Shown: positions 31,340-41,191, counted from the stretch's first letter. The stretch is DNA of 64,000 nt from Nematostella vectensis (GCF_932526225.1 NC_064041.1:15472951-15536950); one strand, 5' to 3'. Numbers and translations: made by a program. Notes: generated by a model from the sequence alone, not told the origin.

Positions 31340-31421
31340 GGTAGCGTGGCAGAGCGGTCTAAGGCGCTGGTTTTAGGCACCAGTCTCGAAAGAGGCGTGG
31401 GTTCCAATCCCACCGCTGCCA
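31340..31421 (+). tRNA. tRNA-Leu(TAG), degenerate
   Basis: C12A in the D stem and A box plus G57C in the B box; founder type of a subfamily seen again downstream. Confidence 0.62.
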
Positions 31422-31718
31422 ATTGAATTATTTTTGTAGATTACTTTTGATACCTTCTTTTGTAAACTAAATCGCTAACTAACCATAGTTGTGTTAACTA
31501 GCTAGTCTTTTTTTCAGCAACAAAGTTTTCCACAGACTAGACTAAATTGTTGTGATAACAATATTGCAGAAACGGCGAGCGGTCTAAGGCGCTGGTTTTA
31601 GGCACCAGTCTCGAAAGAGGCGTGGGTTCGAATCCCACCGCTGCCAATTGAATTATTTTTGTAGGTTACTTTTGATACCTTCTTTTGTAAACTAAATCGC
31701 TGTAGTTGTATATCAGTT

Positions 31719-31791
31719 GGTCCGTTAGCTCAGTCGGCAGAGCGTGGTGCTAATAACGCTAAGGTCATGGGTTCGAGCCCCATACGGACCA
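31719..31791 (+). tRNA. tRNA-Ile(AAT)
   Basis: Consensus. Confidence 0.95.
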
Positions 31792-31901
31792 AAAGTTAAT
31801 TTTTAACTAACCATAGTTGTGTTGACTAGCTAGTTTTTTATTCAGCAACAAAGTTTTCCACAGACTAGACTGAGTTGTTGTGATAACAATATTGCAGAAA
31901 C

Positions 31902-31983
31902 GGTAGCGTGGCCGAGCGGTCTAAGGCGCTGGTTTTAGGCACCAGTCTCGAAAGAGGCGTGGGTTCGAATCCCACCGCTGCCA
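31902..31983 (+). tRNA. tRNA-Leu(TAG)
   Basis: Consensus. Confidence 0.96.
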
Positions 31984-32055
31984 ATTGAATTATTTTTGTA
32001 GGTTACTTTTGCTACCTTCTTTTGTAAACTAAATCGCTGTAGTTGTGTATCAGTT

Positions 32056-32128
32056 GGTCCGTTAGCTCAGTCGGCAGAGCGTGGTGGTAATAACGCTAAG
32101 GTCATGGGTTCGAGCCCCATACGGACCA
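32056..32128 (+). tRNA. tRNA-Ile(AAT)
   Basis: C32G; tandem duplicate of 31157. Confidence 0.82.
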
Positions 32129-32238
32129 GCAGTTTATTTTTAACTAACCATAGTTGTGGTGACTAGCTAGTCTTTAATTCAGCAACAAAGTTTTCCACAG
32201 ACTAGACTAAATTGTTGTGATAACAATATTGCAGAAAC

Positions 32239-32320
32239 GGTAGCGTGGCAGAGCGGTCTAAGGCGCTGGTTTTAGGCACCAGTCTCGAAAGAGGCGTGGG
32301 TTCCAATCCCACCGCTGCCA
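32239..32320 (+). tRNA. tRNA-Leu(TAG), degenerate
   Basis: C12A and G57C; tandem duplicate of 31340. Confidence 0.62.
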
Positions 32321-32617
32321 ATTGAATTATTTTTGTAGATTACTTTTGATACCTTCTTTTGTAAACTAAATCGCTAACTAACCATAGTTGTGTTAACTAG
32401 CTAGTCTTTTATTCAGCAACAAAGTTTTCCACAGACTAGACTAAATTGTTGTGATAACAATATTGCAGAAACGGCGAGCGGTCTAAGGCGCTGGTTTTAG
32501 GCACCAGTCTCGAAAGAGGCGTGGGTTCGAATCCCACCGCTGCCAATTGAATTATTTTTGTAGGTTACTTTTGATACCTTCTTTTGTAAACTAAATCGCT
32601 GTAGTTGTATATCAGTT

Positions 32618-32690
32618 GGTCCGTTAGCTCAGTCGGCAGAGCGTGGTGCTAATAACGCTAAGGTCATGGGTTCGAGCCCCATACGGACCA
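32618..32690 (+). tRNA. tRNA-Ile(AAT)
   Basis: Consensus. Confidence 0.95.
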
Positions 32691-32805
32691 AAAGTTTATT
32701 TTTAAATAACCGTCAATGCAGTTGTGTTGACCAGCTTGTCTTTTATTCAGCAAAAACGTACTCCACAGACTTGACTAATTGTTGTGATAACAATATTGCA
32801 GAAAC

Positions 32806-32886
32806 GGTAGCGTGGCCGAGCGGTCTAAGGCGCTGGTTTTAGGCACCAGTCTCTGAAGAGGCGTGGGTTCGAATCCCAATGTGCCA
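32806..32886 (+). pseudogene. tRNA-Leu pseudogene, class C'
   Basis: T loop is normal TTCGAAT but the 3' acceptor is ATGTGCC and one base is missing. Same at 34100 and 38129. Confidence 0.78.
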
Positions 32887-32958
32887 ATTGAATTATTTTT
32901 GTAGGTTACTTTTGATACCTTCTTTTGTAAACTAAATCGCTGTAGTTGTATATCAGTT

Positions 32959-33031
32959 GGTCCGTTAGCTCAGTCGGCAGACCGTGGTGCTAATAACGCT
33001 AAGGTCATGGGTTCGAGCCCCATACGGACCA
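32959..33031 (+). tRNA. tRNA-Ile(AAT)
   Basis: G24C breaks a D-stem pair. Confidence 0.72.
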
Positions 33032-33141
33032 GCAGTTTATTTTTAACTAACCATAGTTGTGTTGACTAGCTAGTCTTTTATTCAGCAACAAAGTTTTCCA
33101 CAGACTAGATTAAATTGTTGTGATAACAATATTGAAGAAAC

Positions 33142-33223
33142 GGTAGCGTGGCAGAGCGGTCTAAGGCGCTGGTTTTAGGCACCAGTCTCGAAAAAGGCGT
33201 GGGTTCCAATCCCACCGCTGCCA
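33142..33223 (+). tRNA. tRNA-Leu(TAG), degenerate
   Basis: C12A, G57C and a variable-arm change. Confidence 0.58.
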
Positions 33224-33295
33224 ATTGATTTATTTTTGTAGGTTACTTTTGCTGCCTTCTTTTGTAAACTACATTGCTGTAGTTGTATATCAGTT

Positions 33296-33368
33296 GGTCC
33301 GTTAGCTCAGTCGGCAGAGCGTGGTGCTAATTACGCTAAGGTCATGGGTTCGAGCCCCATACGGACCA
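33296..33368 (+). tRNA. tRNA-Ile(AAT)
   Basis: A37T next to the anticodon (CTAATTA), removing the conserved purine 37. Confidence 0.72.
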
Positions 33369-33478
33369 GCAGTTTATTTTTAACTAACAATAGTTGTGTT
33401 GACTAGCTAGTTTTTTATTCAGCAACAAAGTTTTCCACAGACTAGACTAAATTGTTGTGATAACAATATTGCAGAAAC

Positions 33479-33560
33479 GGTAGCGTGGCCGAGCGGTCTA
33501 AGGCGCTGGTTTTAGGCAGCAGTCTCGAAAGAGGCGTGGGTCCGAATCCCACCGCTGCCA
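33479..33560 (+). tRNA. tRNA-Leu(TAG)
   Basis: C40G mismatch in the anticodon stem and T55C in the T loop. Confidence 0.65.
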
Positions 33561-33911
33561 ATTGAAATATTTTTGTAGGTTACTTTTGATACCTTCTTTT
33601 GTAAACTAAATCGCTGTAGTTGTCATGGGTCATGGGTTCGAGCCCCACACGGACCAGCAGTTTATTTTTAACTAACCATAGTTGTGTTAACTAGCTAGTC
33701 TTTTATTCAGCAACAAAGTTTTCCACAGACTAGAATAAATTGTTGTGGTAACAATATTGCAGAAACGGCGAGCGGTCTAAGGCGCTGGTTTTAGGCACCA
33801 GTCTCGAAAGAGGCGTGGGTTCGAATCCCACCGCTGCCAATTGAATTATTTTTGTAGGTTACTTTTGATACCTTCTTTTGTAAACTAAATCGCTGTAGTT
33901 GTATATCAGTT

Positions 33912-33984
33912 GGTCCGTTAGCTCAGTCGGCAGAGCGTGGTGCTAATAACGCTAAGGTCATGGGTTCGAGCCCCATACGGACAA
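33912..33984 (+). tRNA. tRNA-Ile(AAT)
   Basis: C72A. Confidence 0.75.
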
Positions 33985-34099
33985 AAAGTTTATTTTTAAA
34001 TAACCGTCAATGCAGTTGTGTTGACCAGCTTGTCTTTTATTCAGCAAAAACGTACTCCACAGACTTGACTAATTGTTGTGATAACAATATTGCAGAAAC

Positions 34100-34180
34100 G
34101 GTAGCGTGGCCGAGCGGTCTAAGGCGCTGGTTTTAGGCACCAGTCTCTGAAGAGGCGTGGGTTCGAATCCCAATGTGCCA
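34100..34180 (+). pseudogene. tRNA-Leu pseudogene, class C'
   Basis: Paralogue of 32806. Confidence 0.78.
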
Positions 34181-34252
34181 ATTGAATTATTTTTGTAGGT
34201 TACTTTTGATACCTTCTTTTGTAAACTAAATCGCTGTAGTTGTATATCAGTT

Positions 34253-34325
34253 GGTCCGTTAGCTCAGTCGGCAGAGCGTGGTGCTAATAACGCTAAGGTC
34301 ATGGGTTCGAGCCCCATACGGACCA
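34253..34325 (+). tRNA. tRNA-Ile(AAT)
   Basis: Consensus. Confidence 0.95.
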
Positions 34326-34435
34326 GCAGTTTATTTTTAACTAACCATAGTTGTGTTGACTAGCTAGTCTTTTATTCAGCAACAAAGTTTTCCACAGACT
34401 AGATTAAATTGTTGTGATAACAATATTGAAGAAAC

Positions 34436-34517
34436 GGTAGCGTGGCAGAGCGGTCTAAGGCGCTGGTTTTAGGCAGCAGTCTCGAAAGAGGCGTGGGTTC
34501 GAATCCCACCGCTGCCA
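34436..34517 (+). tRNA. tRNA-Leu(TAG), degenerate
   Basis: C12A and C40G. Confidence 0.6.
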
Positions 34518-34589
34518 ATTGAATTATTTTTGTAGGTTACTTTTGATACCTTCTTTTGTAAACTAAATCGCTGTAGTTGTATATCAGTT

Positions 34590-34662
34590 GGTCCGTTAGC
34601 TCAGTCGGCAGAGCGTGGTGCTAATAACTCTAAGGTCATGGGTTCGAGCCCCATACGGACCA
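34590..34662 (+). tRNA. tRNA-Ile(AAT)
   Basis: G40T. Confidence 0.8.
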
Positions 34663-34777
34663 AAAGTTTATTTTTAAATAACCGTCAATACAGTTTTGTT
34701 GACTAGCTAGTCTTTTATCCAGCAAAAACGTTCTCCACAGACTTAACTAATTGTTGTGATAACAATATTGCAGAAAC

Positions 34778-34859
34778 GGTAGCGTGGCCGAGCGGTCTAA
34801 GGCGCTGGTTTTAGGCACCAGTCTCGAAAGAGGCGTGGGTTCGAATCCCACCGCTGCCA
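34778..34859 (+). tRNA. tRNA-Leu(TAG)
   Basis: Consensus. Confidence 0.96.
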
Positions 34860-34931
34860 ATTGAATTATTTTTGTAGATTACTTTTGATACCTTCTTTTG
34901 TAAACTAAATCGCTGTAGTTGTATATCAGTT

Positions 34932-35004
34932 GGTCCGTTAGCTCAGTCGGCAGAGCGTGGTGCTAATAACGCTAAGGTCATGGGTTCGAGCCCCATACGG
35001 ACCA
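34932..35004 (+). tRNA. tRNA-Ile(AAT)
   Basis: Consensus. Confidence 0.95.
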
Positions 35005-35119
35005 AAAGTGTATTTTTAAATAACCGTCAATGCAGTTGTGTTGACCAGCTTGTCTTTTATTCAGCAAAAACGTTCTCCACAGACTAGACTAATTGTTGTG
35101 TTAACAATATTGCAGAAAC

Positions 35120-35180
35120 GGTAGCGTGGCCGAGCGGTCTAAGGCGCTGGTTTAAGGCACCAGTCTCTGAAGAGGCGTGG
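35120..35180 (+). pseudogene. tRNA-Leu with AAG anticodon, 3' truncated
   Basis: Loop TTAAGGC gives anticodon AAG. The gene stops after the variable arm and is joined directly to the spacer before the next Ile, so the T arm and acceptor 3' strand are missing. Confidence 0.8.
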
Positions 35181-35194
35181 ATTGTATATCAGTT

Positions 35195-35267
35195 GGTCCG
35201 TTAGCTCAGTCGGCAGAGCGTGGTGCTAATAACGCTAAGGTCATGGGTTCGAGCCCCATACGGACCA
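35195..35267 (+). tRNA. tRNA-Ile(AAT)
   Basis: Consensus; only 14 nt after the truncated Leu. Confidence 0.95.
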
Positions 35268-35354
35268 AAAGTGTATTTTTAAATAACCGTCAATGCAGTT
35301 GTGTTGACCAGCTTGTCTTTTATTCAGCAAAAACGTTCTCCACAGACTTAACTA

Positions 35355-35414
35355 AGTCGGAAGAGCGTGGTGCTAATAACGCTAAGGTCATGGGTTCGAG
35401 CCCCATACGGACCA
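35355..35414 (+). pseudogene. tRNA-Ile lacking 5' acceptor and D stem (3 copies)
   Basis: 60 nt starting in the D loop (AGTCGGAAG), with anticodon and T arms intact. Copies are at 35355-35414, 40261-40320 and 44216-44275, each at the end of the same cassette (truncated Leu, complete Ile, this stub). Confidence 0.88.
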
Positions 35415-35530
35415 AAAGTTTATGTTTAAATAACCGTCAATGCAGTTTTGTTGACTAGCTAGTCTTTTATTCAGCAACAAAGTTTTCCACAGACTAGATT
35501 AAATTGTTGTGATAACAATATTGCAGAAAC

Positions 35531-35612
35531 GGTAGCGTGGCAGAGCGGTCTAAGGCGCTGGTTTTAGGCACCAGTCTCGAAAAAGGCGTGGGTTCCAATC
35601 CCACCGCTGCCA
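35531..35612 (+). tRNA. tRNA-Leu(TAG), degenerate
   Basis: C12A, G57C and a variable-arm change. Confidence 0.58.
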
Positions 35613-35684
35613 ATTGATTTATTTTTGTAGGTTACTTTTGCTGCCTTCTTTTGTAAACTACATCGCTGTAGTTGTATATCAGTT

Positions 35685-35757
35685 GGTCCGTTAGCTCAGT
35701 CGGCAGAGCGTGGTGCTAATTACGCTAAGGTCATGGGTTCGAGCCCCATACGGACCA
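35685..35757 (+). tRNA. tRNA-Ile(AAT)
   Basis: A37T. Confidence 0.72.
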
Positions 35758-35866
35758 GCAGTTTTTTTTAACTAACAATAGTTGTGTTGACTAGCTAGTT
35801 TTTTATTCAGCAACAAAGTTTTCCACAGACTAGACTAAATTGTTGTGATAACAATATTGAAGAAAC

Positions 35867-35948
35867 GGTAGCGTGGCAGAGCGGTCTAAGGCGCTGGTTT
35901 TAGGCACCAGTCTCGAAAGAGGCGTGGGTTCGAATCCCACCGCTGTCA
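35867..35948 (+). tRNA. tRNA-Leu(TAG), degenerate
   Basis: C12A; C71T wobble. Confidence 0.68.
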
Positions 35949-36020
35949 ATTGAAATATTTTTGTAGGTTACTTTTGATACCTTCTTTTGTAAACTAAATC
36001 GCTGTAGTGGTATATCAGTT

Positions 36021-36093
36021 GGTCCGTTAGCTCAGCCGGCAGAGCGTGGTGCTAATAACGCTAAGGTCATGGGTTCGAGCCCCATACGGACCA
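36021..36093 (+). tRNA. tRNA-Ile(AAT)
   Basis: T16C. Confidence 0.93.
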
Positions 36094-36203
36094 GCAGTTA
36101 ATTTTTAACTAACCATAGTTGTGTTGACTAGCTAGTTTTTTATTCAGCAACAAAGTTTTCCACAGACTAGACTGAGTTGTTGTGATAACAATATTGCAGA
36201 AAC

Positions 36204-36285
36204 GGTAGCGTGGCCGAGCGGTCTAAGGCGCTGGTTTTAGGCACCAGTCTCGAAAGAGGCGTGGGTTCGAATCCAACCGCTGCCA
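36204..36285 (+). tRNA. tRNA-Leu(TAG)
   Basis: C63A mismatch in the T stem. Confidence 0.78.
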
Positions 36286-36357
36286 ATTGAATTATTTTTG
36301 TAGGTTACTTTTGCTACCTTCTTTTGTAAACTAAATCGCTGTAGTTGTATATCAGTT

Positions 36358-36430
36358 GGTCCGTTAGCTCAGTCGGCAGAGCGTGGTGCTAATAACGCTA
36401 AGGTCATGGGTTCGAGTCACATACGGACCA
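36358..36430 (+). tRNA. tRNA-Ile(AAT)
   Basis: C60T and C62A; one T-stem pair lost. Confidence 0.72.
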
Positions 36431-36540
36431 GCAGTTTATTTTTAACTAACCATAGTTGTGTTGACTAGCTAGTCTTTTATTCAGCAACAAAGTTTTCCAC
36501 AGACTTGACTGAGTTGTTGTGATAACAATATCGCAGAAAC

Positions 36541-36622
36541 GGTAGCGTGGCCGGGCGGTCTAAGGCGCTGGTTTTAGGCACAAGTCTCGAAAGAGGCGTG
36601 GGTTCGAATCCCACCGCTGCCA
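36541..36622 (+). tRNA. tRNA-Leu(TAG), empty-site paralogue of the LINE target
   Basis: One D-arm A to G (CCGGGCGG) and C41A in the anticodon stem. It shares C41A and its flanks with the Leu at 41111, into which a LINE has inserted, so it shows that site before insertion. Confidence 0.75.
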
Positions 36623-36694
36623 ATTGAATTATTTTTGTAGGTTACTTTTGATACCTTCTTTTGTAAACTAAATCGCTGTAGTTGTGTATCAGTT

Positions 36695-36767
36695 GGTCCG
36701 TTAGCTCAGTCGGCAGAGCGTGGTGGTAATAACGCTAAGGTCATGGGTTCGAGCCCCATACGGACCA
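36695..36767 (+). tRNA. tRNA-Ile(AAT)
   Basis: C32G. Confidence 0.82.
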
Positions 36768-36877
36768 GCAGTTTATTTTTAACTAACCATAGTTGTGTTG
36801 ACTAGCTAGTCTTTTATTCAGCAACAAAGTTTTCCACAGACTAGACTAAATTGTTGTGATAACAATATTGCAGAAAC

Positions 36878-36959
36878 GGTAGCGTGGCAGAGCGGTCTAA
36901 GGCGCTGGTTTTAGGCACCAGTCTCGAAAGAGGCGTGGGTTCCAATCCCACCGCTGCCA
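36878..36959 (+). tRNA. tRNA-Leu(TAG), degenerate
   Basis: C12A and G57C. Confidence 0.62.
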
Positions 36960-37256
36960 ATTGAATTATTTTTGTAGATTACTTTTGATACCTTCTTTTG
37001 TAAACTAAATCGCTAACTAACCATAGTTGTGTTAACTAGCTAGTCTTTTATTCAGCAACAAAGTTTTCCACAGACTAGACTAAATTGTTGTGATAACAAT
37101 ATTGCAGATACGGCGAGCGGTCTAAGGCGCTGGTTTTAGGCACCAGTCTCGAAAGAGGCGTGGGTTCGAATCCCACCGCTGCCAATTGAATTATTTTTGT
37201 AGGTTACTTTTGATACCTTCTTTTGTAAACTAAATCGCTGTAGTTGTATATCAGTT

Positions 37257-37329
37257 GGTCCGTTAGCTCAGTCGGCAGAGCGTGGTGCTAATAACGCTAA
37301 GGTCATGGGTTCGAGCCCCATACGGACCA
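37257..37329 (+). tRNA. tRNA-Ile(AAT)
   Basis: Consensus; first of three near-identical 342-bp units. Confidence 0.95.
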
Positions 37330-37444
37330 AAAGTTTATTTTTAAATAACCGTCAATGCAGTTGTGTTGACCAGCTTGTCTTTTATTCAGCAAAAACGTTC
37401 TCCACAGACTTGACTAATTGTTGTGATAACAATATTGCAGAAAC

Positions 37445-37526
37445 GGTAGCGTGGCCGAGCGGTCCAAGGCGCTGGTTTTAGGCACCAGTCTCTGAAGAGG
37501 CGTGGGTTCGAATCCCACCGCTGCCA
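37445..37526 (+). tRNA. tRNA-Leu(TAG)
   Basis: D loop GGTCCAAGG and variable arm TCTCTGAAGAGGC; stems intact. Confidence 0.92.
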
Positions 37527-37598
37527 ATTGAATTATTTTTGTAGGTTACTTTTGATACCTTCTTTTGTAAACTAAATCGCTGTAGTTGTATATCAGTT

Positions 37599-37671
37599 GG
37601 TCCGTTAGCTCAGTCGGCAGAGCGTGGTGCTAATAACGCTAAGGTCATGGGTTCGAGCCCCATACGGACCA
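37599..37671 (+). tRNA. tRNA-Ile(AAT)
   Basis: Consensus. Confidence 0.95.
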
Positions 37672-37786
37672 AAAGTTTATTTTTAAATAACCGTCAATGC
37701 AGTTGTGTTGACCAGCTTGTCTTTTATTCAGCAAAAACGTTCTCCACAGACTTGACTAATTGTTGTGATAACAATATTGCAGAAAC

Positions 37787-37868
37787 GGTAGCGTGGCCGA
37801 GCGGTCCAAGGCGCTGGTTTTAGGCACCAGTCTCTGAAGAGGCGTGGGTTCGAATCCCACCGCTGCCA
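37787..37868 (+). tRNA. tRNA-Leu(TAG)
   Basis: Identical to 37445. Confidence 0.92.
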
Positions 37869-37940
37869 ATTGAATTATTTTTGTAGGTTACTTTTGATAC
37901 CTTCTTTTGTAAACTAAATCGCTGTAGTTGTATATCAGTT

Positions 37941-38013
37941 GGTCCGTTAGCTCAGTCGGCAGAGCGTGGTGCTAATAACGCTAAGGTCATGGGTTCGAGC
38001 CCCATACGGACCA
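37941..38013 (+). tRNA. tRNA-Ile(AAT)
   Basis: Consensus. Confidence 0.95.
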
Positions 38014-38128
38014 AAAGTTTATTTTTAAATAACCGTCAACGCAGTTGTGTTGACCAGCTTGTCTTTTATTCAGCAAAAACGTTCTCCACAGACTTGACTA
38101 ATTGTTGTGATAACAATATTGCAGAAAC

Positions 38129-38209
38129 GGTAGCGTGGCCGAGCGGTCCAAGGCGCTGGTTTTAGGCACCAGTCTCTGAAGAGGCGTGGGTTCGAATCCC
38201 AATGTGCCA
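38129..38209 (+). pseudogene. tRNA-Leu pseudogene, class C'
   Basis: Third unit's Leu; normal until the 3' acceptor, which is ATGTGCC. It marks the start of a block also found at 32806. Confidence 0.78.
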
Positions 38210-38281
38210 ATTGAATTATTTTTGTAGGTTACTTTTGATACCTTCTTTTGTAAACAAAATCGCTGTAGTTGTATATCAGTT

Positions 38282-38354
38282 GGTCCGTTAGCTCAGTCGG
38301 CAGACCGTGGTGCTAATAACGCTAAGGTCATGGGTTCGAGCCCCATACGGACCA
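38282..38354 (+). tRNA. tRNA-Ile(AAT)
   Basis: G24C. Confidence 0.72.
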
Positions 38355-38464
38355 GCAGTTTATTTTTAACTAACCATAGTTGTGTTGACTAGCTAGTCTT
38401 TTATTCAGCAACAAAGTTTTCCACAGACTAGATTAAATTGTTGTGATAACAATATTGAAGAAAC

Positions 38465-38546
38465 GGTAGCGTGGCAGAGCGGTCTAAGGCGCTGGTTTTA
38501 GGCACCAGTCTCGAAAAAGGCGTGGGTTCCAATCCCACCGCTGCCA
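38465..38546 (+). tRNA. tRNA-Leu(TAG), degenerate
   Basis: C12A, G57C and a variable-arm change. Confidence 0.58.
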
Positions 38547-38618
38547 ATTGATTTATTTTTGTAGGTTACTTTTGCTGCCTTCTTTTGTAAACTACATCGC
38601 TGTAGTTGTATATCAGTT

Positions 38619-38691
38619 GGTCCGTTAGCTCAGTCGGCAGAGCGTGGTGCTAATTACGCTAAGGTCATGGGTTCGAGCCCCATACGGACCA
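38619..38691 (+). tRNA. tRNA-Ile(AAT)
   Basis: A37T. Confidence 0.72.
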
Positions 38692-38801
38692 GCAGTTTTT
38701 TTTTAACTAACAATAGTTGTGTTGACTAGCTAGTTTTTTATTCAGCAACAAAGTTTTCCACAGACTAGACTAAATTGTTGTGATAACAATATTGCAGAAA
38801 C

Positions 38802-38883
38802 GGTAGCGTGGCCGAGCGGTCTAAGGCGCTGGTTTTAGGCAGCAGTCTCGAAAGAGGCGTGGGTTCGAATCCCACCGCTGCCA
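38802..38883 (+). tRNA. tRNA-Leu(TAG)
   Basis: C40G mismatch. Confidence 0.7.
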
Positions 38884-39234
38884 ATTGAAATATTTTTGTA
38901 GGTTACTTTTGATACCTTCTTTTGTAAACTAAATCGCTGTAGTTGTCATGGGTCATGGGTTCGAGCCCTACACGGACCAGCAGTTTATTTTTAACTAACC
39001 ATAGTTGTGTTAACTAGCTAGTCTTTTATTCAGCAACAAAGTTTTCCACAGACTAGAATAAATTGTTGTGGTAACAATATTGCAGAAACGGCGAGCGGTC
39101 TAAGGCGCTGGTTTTAGGCACCAGTCTCGAAAGAGGCGTGGGTTCGAATCCCACCGCTGCCAATTGAATTATTTTTGTAGGTTACTTTTGATACCTTCTT
39201 TTGTAAACTAAATCGCTGTAGTTGTATATCAGTT

Positions 39235-39307
39235 GGTCCGTTAGCTCAGTCGGCAGAGCGTGGTGCTAATAACGCTAAGGTCATGGGTTCGAGCCCCATA
39301 CGGACCA
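39235..39307 (+). tRNA. tRNA-Ile(AAT)
   Basis: Consensus. Confidence 0.95.
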
Positions 39308-39422
39308 AAAGTTTATTTTTAAATAACCGTCAATGCAGTTGTGTTGACCAGCTTGTCTTTTATTCAGCAAAAACGTTCTCCAAAGACTTGACTAATTGTT
39401 GTGATAACAATATTGCAGAAAC

Positions 39423-39504
39423 GGTAGCGTGGCCGAGCGGTCCAAGGCGCTGGTTTTAGGCACCAGTCTCTGAAGAGGCGTGGGTTCGAATCCCAACGCT
39501 GCAA
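39423..39504 (+). tRNA. tRNA-Leu(TAG), degenerate
   Basis: T stem ends CCCAA instead of CCCAC, and C72A. Confidence 0.62.
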
Positions 39505-39576
39505 ATTGAAATATTTTTGTAGGTTACTTTTGCTACCTTCTTTTGTAAACTAAATCTTAGTATTTGTATATCAGTT

Positions 39577-39649
39577 GGTCCGTTAGCTTAGTCGGCAGAG
39601 CGTGGTGCTAATAACGCTAAGGTCATGGGTTCGAGCCCCATACGGACCA
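39577..39649 (+). tRNA. tRNA-Ile(AAT)
   Basis: C13T; wobble in the D stem. Confidence 0.88.
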
Positions 39650-39769
39650 GCAGTTTATTTTTAACTAACCATAGTTGTGTTGACTAGCTAGTCTTTTATT
39701 CAGCAACAAAGTTTTGCACAGACTAGACTGAGTTGTTGTGATAACAATATTGCAGAAACGGTAGCGTGG

Positions 39770-39822
39770 CCGAGCGGTCGAAGGCGCTGGTTTTAGGCAC
39801 CAGTCTCGAAAGAGGCGTGGGT
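39770..39822 (+). pseudogene. tRNA-Leu(TAG), 3' truncated
   Basis: Runs to the first T-stem strand (GTGGGTT) and then joins the pre-Ile spacer at a GTT shared by both sides. Confidence 0.8.
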
Positions 39823-39834
39823 TGTATATCAGTT

Positions 39835-39907
39835 GGTCCGTTAGCTCAGTCGGCAGAGCGTGGTGCTAATAACGCTAAGGTCATGGGTTCGAGCCCCATA
39901 CGGACCA
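39835..39907 (+). tRNA. tRNA-Ile(AAT)
   Basis: Consensus. Confidence 0.95.
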
Positions 39908-40025
39908 GCAGTTTATTTTTTTAAAATAAACATCAATGCAGTTGTGTTGACCAGCTTGTCTTATATTCAGCAAAAACGTTCTCCACAGACTAGACTAATT
40001 GTTGTGATAACAATATTGCAGAAAC

Positions 40026-40089
40026 GGTAGCGTGGCCGAGCGGTCTAAGGCGCTGGTTTAAGGCACCAGTCTCTGAAGAGGCGTGGGTT
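40026..40089 (+). pseudogene. tRNA-Leu with AAG anticodon, 3' truncated
   Basis: Second copy of the cassette at 35120; anticodon loop TTAAGGC, no T loop or 3' acceptor. Confidence 0.8.
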
Positions 40090-40100
40090 GTATATCAGTT

Positions 40101-40173
40101 GGTCCGTTAGCTCAGTCGGCAGAGCGTGGTGCTAATAACGCTAAGGTCATGGGTTCGAGCCCCATACGGACCA
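40101..40173 (+). tRNA. tRNA-Ile(AAT)
   Basis: Consensus. Confidence 0.95.
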
Positions 40174-40436
40174 AAAGTGTATTTTTAAATAACCGTCAAT
40201 GCAGTTGTGTTGACCAGCTTGTCTTTTATTCAGCAAAAACGTTCTCCACAGACTTAGCTAAGTCGGAAGAGCGTGGTGCTAATAACGCTAAGGTCATGGG
40301 TTCGAGCCCCATACGGACCAAAAGTTTATGTTTAAATAACCGTCAATGCAGTTTTGTTGACTAGCTAGTCTTTTATTCAGCAACAAAGTTCTCCACAGAC
40401 TAGCCTGAGTTGTTGTGATAACAATATTGCAGAAAC

Positions 40437-40518
40437 GGTAGCGTGGCCGAGCGGTATAAGGCGCTGGTTTTAGGCACCAGTCTCGAAAGAGGCGTGGGTT
40501 CAAATCTCACCGCTGCCA
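40437..40518 (+). tRNA. tRNA-Leu(TAG), degenerate
   Basis: D-loop C to A, G57A and one T-stem change (AATCTCAC). Confidence 0.65.
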
Positions 40519-40590
40519 ATTGAAATATTTTTGTAGGTTACTTTTGATACCTTCTTTTGTAAACTAAATCGCTGTAGTTGTATATCAGTT

Positions 40591-40663
40591 GGTCCGTTAG
40601 CTCAGTCGGCAGAGCGTGGTGCTAATTACGCTAAGGTCATGGGTTCGAGCCCCATACGGACCA
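40591..40663 (+). tRNA. tRNA-Ile(AAT)
   Basis: A37T. Confidence 0.72.
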
Positions 40664-40773
40664 GCAGTTTATTTTTAGCTAACCATAGTTGTGTTGACTA
40701 GCTAGTTTTTTATTCAGCAACAAAGTTTTCCACAGACTAGACTGAGTTGTTGTGATAACAATATTGCAGAAAC

Positions 40774-40855
40774 GGTAGCGTGGCCGAGCGGTCTAAGGCG
40801 CTGGTTTTAGGCACCAGTCTCGAAAGAGGCGTGGGTTCGAATCCCACCGCTGCCA
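40774..40855 (+). tRNA. tRNA-Leu(TAG)
   Basis: Consensus. Confidence 0.96.
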
Positions 40856-40927
40856 ATTGAATTATTTTTGTAGGTTACTTTTGCTACCTTCTTTTGTAAA
40901 CTAAATCGCTGTAGTTGTATATCAGTT

Positions 40928-41000
40928 GGTCCGTTAACTCAGTCGGCAGAGCGTGGTGCTAATAACGCTAAGGTCATGGGTTCGAGTCCCATACGGACCA
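40928..41000 (+). tRNA. tRNA-Ile(AAT)
   Basis: G10A breaks a D-stem pair; C60T. Confidence 0.75.
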
Positions 41001-41110
41001 GCAGTTTATTTTTAACTAACCATAGTTGTGTTGACTAGCTAGTCTTTTATTCAGCAACGAAGTTTTCCACAGACTTGACTGAGTTGTTGTGATAACAATA
41101 TCGCAGAAAC

Positions 41111-41191
41111 GGTAGCGTGGCCGAGCGGTCTAAGGCGCTGGTTTTAGGCACAAGTCTCGAAAGAGGCGTGGGTTCGAATCCCACCGCTGCC
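41111..41191 (+). pseudogene. tRNA-Leu(TAG) interrupted at its 3' end by a LINE
   Basis: All 81 bases up to position 72 are present, with the C41A change in the anticodon stem. The discriminator A is replaced by the first base of the LINE. The T-run terminator now lies 1.2 kb downstream, so Pol III would read into the element. Confidence 0.85.

Larger units (their letters stand above)
30896..32690 (+). repeat. Tandem duplication of an 899-bp block
   Basis: The C32G Ile, the C12A/G57C Leu and the Ile deletion recur at an offset of exactly 899 bp. Confidence 0.9.
32806..34050 (+). repeat. Block repeated at offset 5323
   Basis: Eight successive tRNA copies from 32806 to 33912 reappear at 38129-39235 with the same private variants (G24C, A37T, C40G and a GTGGTAACAAT spacer). 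Confidence 0.88.
37445..38470 (+). repeat. Three near-identical 342-bp units in tandem
   Basis: Leu starts at 37445, 37787 and 38129 and Ile starts at 37257, 37599 and 37941 give an exact 342-bp period. I saw one substitution (near 38040) before the third Leu diverges at its 3' end. This looks like the most recent expansion. Confidence 0.9.

Noticed and set aside
41117-41191. N-terminal extension of the LINE protein (MAERSKALVLGTSLERG...)
   Set aside because: This is the tRNA-Leu gene read in frame; an accident of the insertion point.
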